Shown here piece by piece: positions 1 through 11,651 of a DNA stretch of 64,000 nucleotides (positions are counted from its first letter, which is position 1; each line of letters starts with the position of its first letter). The position numbers were made by a program, and so were the translations under genes. The stretch is from Caenorhabditis elegans (taxonomy: Eukaryota; Nematoda; Chromadorea; Rhabditida; Rhabditidae). The DNA lies in the NCBI RefSeq assembly GCF_000002985.6, contig NC_003282.8, positions 992,001 through 1,056,000 on the forward strand, in the 5' to 3' direction. The notes under the pieces were generated by a model. It was not told the origin of the DNA, did not search any database, and worked only from the letters and a program-made list of their open reading frames with translations.

Positions 1-285
1 GAAAAATAACCTACTTTTCCCCACTATTATCGGAAATTATCCATTTTTTAGCGTTGTTTCAAGTTTTTTCGTATGTTCAAACAAAATCAGCAAGAGTATT
101 CAGATATAAGTTTGAAAATGGCGAAAAATGAAAATTCCAAGAAAAAAAACTAAATTCAAACTTCCCTCCGCTTTTCTCCGGTGCAAACGCGCTCCACCGC
201 ACTTTCTTTTTTATTTTCATTTTCGTCGCATTTCCGTTCATTTTTGCTCATTTTCGCCCGTTTTCCTCAAATTTTCCACATTTTT

Positions 286-291
286 CAGCAA
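286..291 (+). promoter_or_regulatory. Trans-splice acceptor of makorin gene
   Basis: A TTTTTCAG acceptor ends at 288, three bases before the ATG at 292, with no usable upstream coding exon. In Caenorhabditis this arrangement usually marks spliced-leader addition. Which leader is used cannot be read from the DNA. The preceding 285 bp are AT-rich and hold no gene that I can see; they should contain the promoter. Confidence 0.6.
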
Positions 292-3200
292 ATGCCACGT
301 CATGAAACAGATTGTCGATACTTTGCAAACGGATATTGCTCAAAAGGCAACACCTGCACGTCTGTAGTCCCCCGGAAACTGGGTCTTTGCAAAAAATCAA
401 TATTTTCAGGTTTACACATGACGTGGCGACCCGCAACGAGAATATTTGCCATTTTAATCTTGTCGGGAAGTGAGTTAGCCGGAAAATGACGGGAATTTCG
501 AGAAAAAACCAAGAAATTGCGAAAAATTTCGCAATTTTTCCGCGAAAAAATTCAAAAATTCATTTATATGCTTTTCAGATGCTCATATGGCCGCGCGTGT
601 CGCTTTCTTCACACCCGACCACGAAACGACGAACTTCCATCATGTTCAACACCGCAAACTTCACAGAATCAACAAAATCTCCAAAATTCTGGCCAAAGAG
701 TTCGACCGAAGCAGCTCCCGGAGTTGAAGTTCAATGCTCAAGCCGCCGAATTTGTTCCGCGTTGGAAAATGCCGCAAAGAGGTTGGAAATTGTTGAAAAA
801 GTGAAAAATCTGGGATTTTTATCAATTTTTCAGCGAAAAAATCGATTTTTTCAGGCCCGGTGACGTCATACGCTGGAGCGGCGGCTTCAGCCGACCACGG
901 GGAGAGCTCATCGAGCTTCCAATCATCGCATGAACAAGCTCAACTCATGATGTGCCCTTATCATCAGAAAAGTGGTGATTGTAACCGTCAGGATATGGAT
1001 TGCCCGTTTGCTCACGGGAATTATTGTGATATGTGTCAGCAGTGGAGCCTTCATCCTTATAATGCAGAGCTGCGCAAGAAACATGAGAATGTACGGCTGA
1101 AAAAGCTTGAAAATCCAGAAAAATTACATTTTTGCACCTAAAAAATGGAAAAATACAGAGAAATTGACGAAAAACCCCGTTTTTCCGGGAATTTTTGTGC
1201 CAAAATGGTGAAAAAAAAGCTGAAAAGTTGCATTTTCGAGCCAAAGTTACAATTCTTCAGCTAAAATTCTCAAAATTCTATTTTTTTTCCTAAAAATCTT
1301 CAATTTTTCCTTTTAAAACTTATTTTTCTGGGATTATGTACTATTTTCGAACAGAAATTCTAATTCTTCAGAACCATTAGAAATTTTTTCCGCGAAATTT
1401 GTAAAAAATTGCCCAAAAAATGGCGTTCTATTCGGAAATTCACTGTAAAATTGAAATTTTCCACCGAAAATTTGGAAAAATCCAAAAAATTTGAGCAAAA
1501 CCGCCGGAAAAAGCTGAAAAGTTGAATTTTTGAGCCAAAATTGTGAATTTTCACACTTTTCGACCGGGAATTTCCGAAAAATCAGTCGAAATTGTCATTT
1601 CTTAGCGCTAAAATTATAAATTTTGAGAGAAATTTATGTTTTAGCTCGAAGCTTTTTTATTTTTTTGAATTTTAGGCGATTAAAAATCACAATTCCGAAC
1701 TTATCGAAAAAGAAATCTTTAAAAGCGGATTTTGAAGAAAAAAACACTTTTTTTTGATAAATTGCTTTAAAACCCGACTTTTGTTGTAAAATTTGTAGAA
1801 AATTCACTAAAAATTTCGAATGTTTCTGTTAAAAACCTGAAAATCTTTTTTTTTTAGCTAAAAACCTCCATTTTTCGGCTAAAATTACCATTTTTTGGTT
1901 AAAAATTTCCATTTTTATCTAAAAATTAAATTTTTTTAGATAAAAAATTTCGATTTTTAGTCAAAAATCCTTTTTTCAGCTTAAAATTCCATTTTTTAAA
2001 GGTATAATTATATATTCCCATATTTTTAGCTAAAAATTCCTTCTTTTTTTTTCTAAAAATCGCAGTTTTCAGCTAAAAATTCCCAGTTTTTATCGAAAAA
2101 AAAAACCCAATTTAATTCCATTTTTAGGCTAAAAATTCCCTATTTTTCCAGTTAAAATGACCATTTTTAACGAAAATCCTATTTTTTCTTTAAAAAAAAC
2201 AAATTTTTAAATCTAAAATGCCCCGTTTTCAGCTAAAATTCCCATTTTTTCAGTAAAAATCTCCAATTTTTTTACAGGAATGCGTCGCAAATCACACAAC
2301 AGAAATGGAACGAGCCTTCCTTCTCCAAAAAACTGAACAAAAAACGTGCGGAATTTGTATGGAGAACATTTTCGAGAAAAATTTGCGTTTTGGAATATTA
2401 AACGGATGTCAACACTGCTTTTGCCTGGATTGTATCCGTCAATGGAGATCAAAAGATCAGGAAAATGTGGAATTGGCGACAAAAACGGTTAGAAGTTGTC
2501 CAGAATGTAGGCAACACTCGGATTATGTTATACCATCACTGTTTTGGGTGGAAAGTGGACAGGAAAAGGATTTATTGATTGAAATGTATAAGGAAAATAC
2601 GAAAAGAAAGATTTGCAAGTACTATTCGGTAAGGAAAATGTGGATTTTTAGGTTTTTTGAGTGGTAAATTAGAAAATTCTGTGAATTTTGGACTAAAAAA
2701 AAAAATTAAAAGTAACATTTCAAGTGGAAAATTCGAATTTTTTGGTGAAATTTCCACCAAAATCACGATTTTTCAGCAAAAATCCTGAATAGTCCATAAT
2801 TGTCTGGAAAAATCAATAATATTTTGGAAAAAATCGATAATCTTTATTACTGTGTATTTTCTTCGTTTCTTCTACAACTTTAAAAGAAGGAATATTTCTG
2901 CAAAAAATGGTCTCGACACGAATGGCCTCTTTTTTTAGTCGTAAAGGGAGAACATGATATAAATATACTGCTAAAAAATTACAAAAACCTAAAAAAATAT
3001 TTTTTCTTTAAAGGTAGAGTACCGAAATTTGAGACCTTGCTTTTCTGGACCCAAATTGGTCAAAAACTACCGAATCCCGTAATGAGACGTTTTGAAAATT
3101 TCCCAAAAAAAAGTTATGGTGGTTCAAAGTTCAGCAAAATAAGGCCCATTTTTAGCTAAAATCAAAAAATTTTCCATCTTCTCGGTGTCGCAACGTCTGG

Positions 3201-5631
3201 AACATAATTTTTATTTAATTATCACTTTTCCATAAATATTGTGGTGTTTGATTAGGCGTTTATTTGTTGATTTAAGTACATTTATAGTCAGTGGGGCACA
3301 AATAAAAGTTACATTTTTGTGCCCCACTGACCATAAATGTACTTAAATCAACGAATAAACGCTTAATCAAACACCACAATAATTATTAAAAAGTGATAAA
3401 TAAATAAAAGTTAGGTTCCAGACGTTGCGACACCGAGAAGTTGGAAAAAATTAGATTTTAGCTGAACATGGGCCTTATTTTGCTGAACTTTGAACCGCCA
3501 TAACTTTTTTTGAGAAATTTTCAGAACATCTCATTACGAAATTCGGTAGTTTTTTTACCAATTTGGGTCCAGAAAAGCAAAGTCTCAAATTTCGGTGCTC
3601 CACCTTTAAATAAAAAATATTTTCAGGTTTTTGTAATTTTTTAGCAGTATATTTATATCATGTTCTCCCTTTACGACTAAAAAAAGAGGCCATTCGTGTC
3701 GAGACCATTTTTTGCACAAATATTCCTTCTTTTAAAGTTATAGAAGAAAAAACGAAGAAAATACACAGTAATAAAGATTATCGATTTTTTCCAAAATATT
3801 ATTGATTTTTCCAGACAATTATGGACTATTGAGGATTTTTACGGAAAAATGGTGATTTTGGTGGAAATTTCACCAAAAAATTCGAATTTTCCACTTGAAA
3901 TGTTACATTTTTTAGTCCAAAATGCACCAAAATTGGATTTTAAAAGATTTCACATTTTTGCAGAACGAGCGATCCCGTGGTGCATGTCCATTCGGAAACA
4001 AATGCTTCTATAAACATCAACTTCCAGATGGTTCTATTGATCCTGGTACGACGAGCAGCAAACTGACGAGAAATTGAGATTTTTTTGGAAAATACAGCTT
4101 TTGTTCGAAAATTTTACCAGAAAAATGGATGAAATCACAAATTTTTCACACAATTATTATGGAAAATTGTCCGAAAATTCACAAAAATGGTTGAAAAACA
4201 TTGAAAAACACGAAAAACTGATTTTCAGCGAGATTTTTGTGTAAAAATGTTTTTGCTCAATTTTTTTAAAGACAATTTTCACTTCTTTCTTCGGAAAATT
4301 TACGATTTTACGATTTTAACTGAAATATCGAGACATTTTTTTTCTGAAAAACTACAAAATTCAGTATAAAAATGCAATTTATACTGAAATTTTTGAGATT
4401 TTTTCCCAATCTGTATTGAAATTTCCAGGAGAAACCGCAGATTTTCCATTTTTCAACAGTTTTGAAATCTATTTTTTTTCGCTGAAAAATTTCTGAAATT
4501 TCTCTTCGAAAAATGCCTATTTTCAGCCCAATTTGCAATATAAACATGTGATTTTTTCTTTAAAATTTCCCAAATTTTTCCAGGAAAAATATCGTTTTTC
4601 CCGGTTTTCGCAACAAAAAAAAAATCAAAAACCCCGGCAAAAAATCTGATGAAAAAGAAAAATGGATTTTTTTTCCCCACTTTTTCAGCAAAAATGGCAG
4701 TTTTTGGCAAAAATACCTGTTTTACACGGGTAATTCTGCAATTTTTCCCGGAAAATCGATATTTTCCGGGAAAAAAAATCAATAATTTCCTTTAAAAACC
4801 GGTAGATTCTGAAAAGGTCTTAACTTCCAAAATAACTTCCAAAAAGTTCGATAATTTCTGAAATCACAGAAAATTGGCACATTTTTCAGCTAAAAAGACT
4901 AGAACCCCCGTTTTTAAATGAAAATTCTATAAATTTATCTGAAAAATTTCAAATTTTGCCGAAAATTGCCATTTTTTGGCTAAAACCCTGTCTTTTCAAA
5001 AAATTTTCCTGAAAATTCAAAATATCTCCGCCGTTTTCAGCGAAAAATCAGATTTCTGCCAAGGAAAAAACAGATTTCTGCCAAGGAACCCCTTTTTATA
5101 TGAGAATTCTGTAATTTTTTCCCAATTTTCAGCAGAAATTGGCACATTTTCCGGCTAAAAGGCTAATTTATTTCAGAATTTTCTGTGATTTTTTCCGGAA
5201 AAATGAAAATTTCAGAAAAAAATCACTAAGAATTGGCTAATTTTTCTAAAAATCGTTTTTTTTTCTGAAAAAAAAACGATAATTTCCGGAACAATTTCAA
5301 TAGCCTGTTTTTAAAATAAGAAAATTCTGGAAAATTCAAATTCTTCCCAAAATTGCCTGTTTTATCCGAAAATTCTGTAATATTTACAGGAGAAGCCCCA
5401 TCGAGCCGCCGTCGCCCACGCCTTGTCGATTTTCTATTCGATGATAATTCGGATTCCGACGAGGAAACATTCCGCCGATTCCAAGAAGAACACGAGGAAG
5501 AACAAGAGGAATTACTGAGATTTGTGGCCGAAACTCTGCCGGAAGCTGACGAAGAATCGGAACTTTTTCGACAAATTACCGAAGTTCTTCGGCATTATCA
5601 AATATCTGGGCATCGACGTGGTTTTCAATGA
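292..5631 (+). CDS. lep-2: Makorin-type RING E3 ubiquitin ligase (LEP-2)
   Basis: Seven exons: 292-359, 410-469, 579-781, 855-1090, 2278-2628, 3964-4045, 5390-5631, giving 413 residues. Two CCCH zinc fingers open the protein (C8-x7-C16-x5-C22-x3-H26 and C36-x7-C44-x5-C50-x3-H54). A third CCCH finger and the makorin Cys/His stretch (CDMC...HENEC) follow near residues 145-191, then a C3HC4 RING from C213 (CGIC ... CPEC) and a fourth CCCH finger (CPFGNKCFYKH). That order is diagnostic of makorins. The tail is very acidic. Makorins are RNA-binding E3 ligases; the worm member LEP-2 acts with the LIN-28/let-7 timing pathway (family knowledge). The first donor is at 360, because the donor seven bases downstream gives a stop at once. 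Intron 5 is almost wholly one palindrome. The symbol is from memory of the worm genome. Confidence 0.93.
2690..3919. repeat. 1.2-kb near-perfect palindrome in lep-2 intron 5
   Basis: Two arms of about 600 bp (2690-3299 and 3311-3919) are inverted copies, with a loop of roughly a dozen bases near 3300-3312 between GTGGGGCACAA and its complement. The outer edges carry GGACTAAAAA and TTTTTAGTCC. An inner foldback bounded by AAAGGTAGAGTACC (about 3011) and its inverse (about 3607) looks like a TTTAAA-type palindromic element, and a relative lies at 44390-44878. The structure fills almost all of the 1.3-kb intron between the RING exon and the last zinc-finger exon. Confidence 0.9.
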
Positions 5632-7210
5632 ATTTTTGACATTTTTTCCGTCCAAAAATCATGTATTTTGTGTAATTTTCGCCGCGAAAATTGAGTTTTC
5701 TGAATAGAAATTGTGGAAAAATCGTAGAAATTGAAGATTTTCGACTGGAAAGTCAATTTTAAAGCTTTTTCTTTGTATTTTTAGCTTAAAAATCAGTTTT
5801 TCCACCAAAAATTTTTCCAAAAGAATCGCTAAAAACCTCAAATGTTTCATTTTTCCGGAAATATCGTCTGAAATTAACAATTTCTGAGAATTTTCCGAAA
5901 TTCGAAAAGCTGTGTTTTATTAATTTTTTCCGATTTCTTTCAAATTTTTCAGCTGAAATTTGCAATTTTAGAGGATTTTTTACTAAAATTTTGATGCAAA
6001 TTTGCAAATTTTCTTTAAAAATTGAGTAAAAATCTAATTTTTCGCTGAAAAACTCATTTTAATCGATTTTTCCCGAATTTTTTGCTCAAAAATCTCAAAT
6101 TTTCGTAAATTTCTCCCAATTCTCCGCACAGTTTTATTTTTTTTTAAATAAGATCATACTCACTTTTTTTTCTTTTTTTTTTTGCTTTTTTTCTCGAAAT
6201 GATTATTTTAAAATTGGCCCCCCTTTTTTCTATTTTCCCCTGAAATTTTGTGTCTTTCTTCATATTTTTTTCCAGAAATTTTAATTTTTTTTTCGTCTTA
6301 TTCCCCTTTACTGTGTGCCTAAAAATTACTATTACTTGATTGTTTCTTTTATTTTATTTTTTTTTTGAAAATTATTATTTTAAATTATGAGAATAATAAG
6401 AATTTTTCCAAATAAATGGGTTTGTAAATAGGAAAAAGAACCGATTTTCTTGTGATTTTTTGGAAATTAGATTCGTTGTTTCGGTAGCTTTTAGCTTTTT
6501 CTTTTATAATTTTTTTTTATTTATGGAAAAATTGGGTCCCGCCACGAAAACTACAGTAACCTGGGAGATTTCGTGGTGGGACCTGAACTAGCTTCATTTG
6601 AAGCTAGATAAGACATCATTATACTTAAAATCAAGCTTTCGATGAGCCTATAACAGAAAATAACAAGTCGAAAAAAATTTTTTTTTTTGAAATTTAATTC
6701 CATCAATTTTTTTTCATCAATTTTTTGTTTTTGTGCGTTATCATTTGAAAATTCGAATTCAGTTTGCTGAGAGCTTCAAAATAAGTATAATCATGACCTA
6801 CTTTGCTCTAATTCGGGTCCCACAACGAAAACTACAGTAACCTGAGAGTTTTCGTCGCGGGACCCAACTTTCTTTCAAAATTGAGCTAGATAGGTCATGA
6901 TTATACTTAAAATGAAGCTCTCGGTGAGCTGAAGCTGATAAATCGGAGAAATTTCAACAAAAATCAAAATTGAAAAAAAAAATTCTGGTGAAAATAAGTT
7001 TCCAAAAAAAATTTTTTTTTTTAATATTTTTGTAACTTAGATTCGTTTGTGTTTCGGTAACTTTCAGCTTTTTCTCTGTTTAAAAAAAATTTTTGAACCA
7101 AAAAATTGAATTTCTGAAAATATTGGGGTTTTGGAAAAAATAAACTAAAATTTGACAGTTTTTTTTTTCAATTTTTTTTAATTTAAAAATTTTGCCGAAA
7201 TCTATTTTTC
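5632..7210. other. Intergenic stretch after lep-2
   Basis: No coding exon seen. It holds AT-rich 3' flank, a possible poly(A) signal AATAAA at 6411-6416, a truncated copy of the GGGTCCC hairpin repeat (about 6527-6658) and a full copy (6760-6932). The AATAAA lies 780 nt after the lep-2 stop, so a closer variant signal may be used instead. Confidence 0.5.
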
Positions 7211-7213
7211 CAG
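7211..7213 (+). promoter_or_regulatory. Trans-splice acceptor of the SPIN90-like gene
   Basis: TATTTTTCCAG ends at 7213, 16 nt before the ATG at 7230. No upstream exon of the protein could be found, so spliced-leader addition here is the simplest reading. An unseen far-upstream exon is the alternative. Confidence 0.5.
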
Positions 7214-7229
7214 ATTTCGCAATATTCAC

Positions 7230-10200
7230 ATGTATAGTGTGTCATTTGATCCGGCGAAGCTTGTCGCCGAATGCGTTGACACAATTCGAGCAGTCACTGA
7301 TGCTCCGTTGGTTAATTGTGATATTGCACTACAGTCACTGCTACAAATTTTGAAACCTCATTTTGGGTTGGTTTTTGGAGATTTTCTTGGAAAAAATTGC
7401 AAAAAAATCGATAATTTAGAGCGAAAATCAATATTTTCGAGAAAAAATCGATAATTTACACCAAAAACACAATCACATTATTTTTCGGCAAAAGTTGAGA
7501 CGAATTTTTTTTTTAATTTCTAAAAGAAAAAAATCCCAATTAAAAATCGATATTTTCCAGAACTTGCGAAAACTTTATCCAGCTGGGAAAATGCTCGGAG
7601 AGCTTTAAAATCAACGTGGAAACGTGTCACGATCGACGTGTACTTGACGACGCGGCCGCTTCGCTTTTCGACATTTTTCAGGAGAAACAAGAGGTTAAAA
7701 GCCGATAAATTCTCAAAAAATCGATAATGTCCGAAAAATTTATAATTTCCCAAAAAATCAATAATTTGAAAAAAAAAATCAATAGTTCTCTGAAAAATCG
7801 ATAATTTACAAAAAAATCAATAATTTCCCGAAAAAAAGTCGATAGTTTTCTGAAAATCGATAATTTTCAAAAAATCGATACTTTCAGGAAAAATCAATAA
7901 TTTGATAAACTCGATACTTTCCAAAAAAAATCGATAATTTCCAAAAATCGATAATTTTCCAAAAAAATCAATAATTTCTGAAAGAATCGATAAGTTTTCA
8001 GCTCAGCTACTCTGCGGAGCAGGATGACGAGGCAATTTGCACACAACTCGATGCTTTTTGTGATATTGTGGTTAGTATTTTTTGGGTCCCACCACGAAAA
8101 TATCGATTTTTTCCAGAAAAAGACAGATTCCCGTATTCCGCTGGCGGTAATTTCAGCGAACAATTGGGAATGGCTGACACAGTTGTTAATTGTTCTGCAA
8201 ACGGTAATTTTTCACACGGGGTTCTGGCCTTTCTCATTGAACTTTCGCGCTCCATTGACAATCGCCTGCCGGACAGCGAGTGGAAAAGTGTTGTCGTGTA
8301 CTCCACACGGACAAATACATCAATTTTACAACTAAAAACGAGCCGCGACGCGACGCGACACGCAACGCGCCGTAAATCTACACAAAATCTCTCCGACCCA
8401 AAATGGCCTAGTTCGGCAAACTCTGCCATTTCGATTTATGAGCGAAGCCAGAATTCCGTGATTTTTATATGGAAAAACCAGAAAATCCGGAAAAAAACCC
8501 AATACTTTTCCTGAAAAATCAATAATTTTCCTGAAAAATCAATAATTTGTCCAAAAATCGATATTGTTCGAGAAAAATCGATAATTTCTCAGAAAAATCG
8601 ATATATTTTCCGGAGAAATCAATACTTTTCCTGAAAAATCAATAATTTGTCCAAAAAATCGATATTGTTCGAGAAAAATCGATAATTTCTCAGAAAAATC
8701 GATATATTTTCCGGAGAAATCAATAATTTTCCCCAAAAAATCAATAACCCCAATTCTCAATTCAGGACCAAAACGACACCGTCCGTGAGCACATTTTGAG
8801 CGCTCTTCGTGTGCTCATGGAGCAATGTGGTGAGCCCGTCAAACGGAGCCTACTCGACACACAATTATCGATTACACTGGTTCCGCTGACGCAAAAATCT
8901 AATGGAATTCAAATTCCCGCGCTGAAAATCTTAGCGCTCATGTATTCGGCAGATGACGTGGCGATTCCACTGGAGCAAATGGGTTTGGTTTTTATTGATT
9001 TTGTGGAATCTGACTCTCCGAGAGCTTTAAAATAAGTATAATCATGACCTACTTCACTTCAATTTGAAGAAAATTGGGTCCCAACACGAGAACTACAGTA
9101 ATCCGGGAGTTTTCGTGGTGGGACCCATTTTTCTTTATATTGAAAGGAAGTAGGTCATGATTATACTTCTTTTGAAGCTCTCGGTGAGCTAAAGCTGAAA
9201 AATACAGTTTTGAGCAGAAATTTTAAGTTTAAAAAAAAATCTGAACATTTTTTAAAACAAAACTTTAATCCAAAAAAAAATGTTCTACCAAAAAAAACCT
9301 GAATTTCTGAACTTATAGTAATTTTACAAAAAAACCGATCAAATTTGACGTCAAAATGAATGGAATTGAATGTTTTTTTGAAAAGTTAACAACATTTTTT
9401 AAAAAAAATCAATTTTGAGGAAATCGAAATTTTTTGCAAATTTTCGAATCTAAATTGTAATTTTCCGCTTCAGCTCACTGAGAGCTTCAGAATATAGCTT
9501 CAGAATGTATAATAATGACCTACTTTCCTTCAATTTAAAGAAAATTGGGTACCACCACGAAAACTACAGTAATCCGGGAGTTTTCGTGTTGGGACCCAGA
9601 AGAATGCAAAGTAGGTCATGATTATACTTTTTTTAAAGCTCTCGGTGAGCTGAAGCTGAAGAAGAACGTTTAGATCAAAAATTTTAAGTTTTAAAAAATT
9701 CTGAAAACAAGTTTTTTCCCAGTTTTTTTATTTTTATTAAAAAACCAGAATTTCTGAATTTTGAATCAAAAATGCCATTCTTAGCTTCAACTCACTGAGA
9801 GTTTCAAAATGAGTATAATCATGGTCAACTTTGCTTAAACTTGGGTCCCACCACGAAAGCTACAGTAACCCGGGAGATTTCGTGGCGGGACCCAAACTTG
9901 AGCAAAATAGGTCATAATTATACTTAAATTGAAGCTCTCGGTGAGCTGAAGCTGAAAATGACGGTTTGAGTTCAAAAGTTTCAAGATTTGAAAAAAAAAT
10001 TTCGGACCAAAAAATTGTTACCCAAAATTTTAAAAAAACGTTTAGACTACCTCAACACTGAATACTTTCGCCGTCTGTACCGTCAAATTGGAGATTTTCA
10101 CAAAATAGACGTACTCGAGTTGTGCACAAATTTCAGTTGGCTCACCGAGCAACAGCAAGGCTCCGCCCCCTTATCGATTTTTCAGCCAATCAGCGAGGAT

Positions 10201-11498
10201 CCGTATTCGTGTGCTCAATTTGGTATTGAATTGATTCAAAAGCTTAATAAGAAGTGTTCAGGTTATTAAAACACAAATTTTAAGGAAAAAAACAAAAAAT
10301 TTTTTGAAATTTTGCAGTCCGCCCCCTGAAGTTTCTGAGCCACGTCATTGAGCTCGGCGAGGAGGTGTTGAGCAAAATGTTCTACGAGAATGACCTGAAA
10401 GTGTTGGCTCATGTATTGGCTAGAGAATCAATAAATCATGATGACAAGCAGGTAGCTATCGATTTCTTTTTGGAAAAATTTTTGAAAAAAAATATTCTTT
10501 CAAAAAAAATTTTTTAAAACATTTAAACTATCAAACTATCAATTTTGAGTTCAGCTCACTGAGAGCTTCAATTTAAGTATAATCATGCCATGCTTTCCTT
10601 CAATCTGAAGATAATTGGGTCCCGCCACGAAAACTACAGTAACCCCGGGGTTTCGTGGTGATTTTTCAGGAAAAGAGGACCCAATTTCTCTCATGGGGCA
10701 CGACTATACTCATTTTGAAGCTCGAAAAAATGGTTTTCCCGGAGTATTAAATGAAATAAGTGAAAATCAGGAATTTTTTTTGTAAATTCGAATAAAAAAT
10801 CTGAAATTATTATTTTCAAAAATTTTTGCCTCAACATTTTCAAATGTTTCAAATTTCAGATTTCAGCTGTTTTTTCGTGTTCAACTCACTGAGAGCTTCA
10901 AAATAAGTATAATCATGGCCTATTTTGCTTAAATTTTCCGAAGAAAGATGGACTCTCGTCGCGAAAACTACAGTAACCCTGGAGTTTTCGTGACGGGACC
11001 CAAACTTTGTTAAAAATATGAAAAAGTAGGTCATGATTATACTTAAATCAGAGCTTTCCGTGAGCTAAACTTTGAAATGAAGACCTTATTTCTAAATTTT
11101 AAAAATAAAAAAAAAATGTTTTTCAAAACTTTTCTGAAAACATAAAATTTTCCGTTCCAAACTGAGGGTTTTCTGTTCAGCTCACTGAGAGCTTTAATTT
11201 AAGTATAAACAAGACCTAATTTGCTCCAATTTGAAAAAAGTTGGGTCCCGCCACGAAAACTACAGTAACCCTGGAGTTTTCGTGGCGGGACCCAACTTTC
11301 TTCAATTTGAACGGAATCTGGTCATGATTATACTTAAATTGAAGCTCTCGACCATACAAATTCAATAAAAACCCGAAAAATTTCAAATTCCAGGTCCGTC
11401 GCCTGTGCCTGACCTCTCTCCATCTGCTACTCGCCACAAAAACCGTCGGCTCCGACGAGGATATTCAATACGCCTTGGATAATTTCGATGATAATTAA
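7230..11498 (+). CDS. SPIN90/Ldb17-like armadillo-fold protein
   Basis: Eight exons: 7230-7366, 7561-7693, 8002-8070, 8117-8203, 8766-8982, 10046-10261, 10318-10451, 11394-11498, giving 365 residues, all joined in one frame. The protein is helical and repeat-like throughout. Its C-terminal part (FYENDLKVLAHVLARE, then R-x-LCLTSLHLLL) matches the 'FYxNDLxVLxDxLxRE' core of the SPIN90/NCKIPSD leucine-rich domain, known for binding Arp2/3 and for endocytic actin regulation. The SH3 and proline-rich parts of vertebrate SPIN90 are absent from this model, as in short relatives. Assignment is from motif memory, not a search. Exon 4 must read through an internal GTAATTTCAG, because the intron would be only 10 nt. 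The stop is 154 bp from the convergent immp-2 stop. The introns hold six of the eight hairpin repeats and one MITE. Confidence 0.72.
8215..8460. mobile_element. ~245-bp MITE with CACGGGGTTCTGGC ends
   Basis: Terminal inverted repeats CACGGGGTTCTGGC and GCCAGAATTCCGTG bound a GC-richer body containing CGCGCTCCATTGACAATCG and AATGGCCTAGTTCGGCAAAC. A related near-complete copy lies at 60117-60344 and a rearranged fragment at about 27850-28040. Here it sits in intron 4 of the SPIN90-like gene. Confidence 0.75.
8522..8737. repeat. Direct tandem duplication, ~108 bp x 2
   Basis: Two almost identical blocks (about 8522-8628 and 8630-8737) built of short AAAAATCGATAATTT-like units within intron 4 of the SPIN90-like gene. 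The same short unit also fills 7700-8000. Confidence 0.8.
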
Positions 11499-11651
11499 TG
11501 GCCGTGTATGCGCCTTTAAATTTAGATTACTGTAGCTTCCCTCTCACTCGCTTTGTGCCATTCCGACCCTTCGCTGTTAGTGCAATTTTCAAAATTTTTC
11601 AGTTATTTTTTTTCCAATAAACCTTTTTTATAAAAAAAATCGATACTTATA
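11499..11651. terminator. Shared 3' region of convergent genes
   Basis: AATAAA at 11616-11621 serves the plus-strand SPIN90-like gene. On the minus strand the variant TATAAA (about 11627-11632) could serve immp-2. The two stop codons are 154 bp apart, so the transcripts probably overlap at their 3' ends. Confidence 0.6.

Larger units (their letters stand above)
6527..11351. repeat. Eight copies of a ~175-bp hairpin element
   Basis: Copies at about 6527-6658 (5' truncated), 6760-6932, 9016-9192, 9471-9655, 9782-9952, 10550-10727, 10876-11070 and 11177-11351. Each begins near AGCTCACTGAGAGCTTC, continues AAGTATAATCATGACC, and has a central inverted pair GGGTCCCGCCACGAAAAC / GTTTTCGTGGCGGGACCC around CTACAGTAACC. 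It ends with the inverse of its start (GAAGCTCTCGGTGAGCT). All eight lie within or just before one gene, on 4.8 kb. This is a foldback MITE family; I do not know its database name. Confidence 0.85.

Noticed and set aside
7700-8760. Regularly spaced short repeats resembling a CRISPR array
   Set aside because: The units are degenerate AAAAATCGATAATTT runs without unique spacers, in an intron of a eukaryotic gene.
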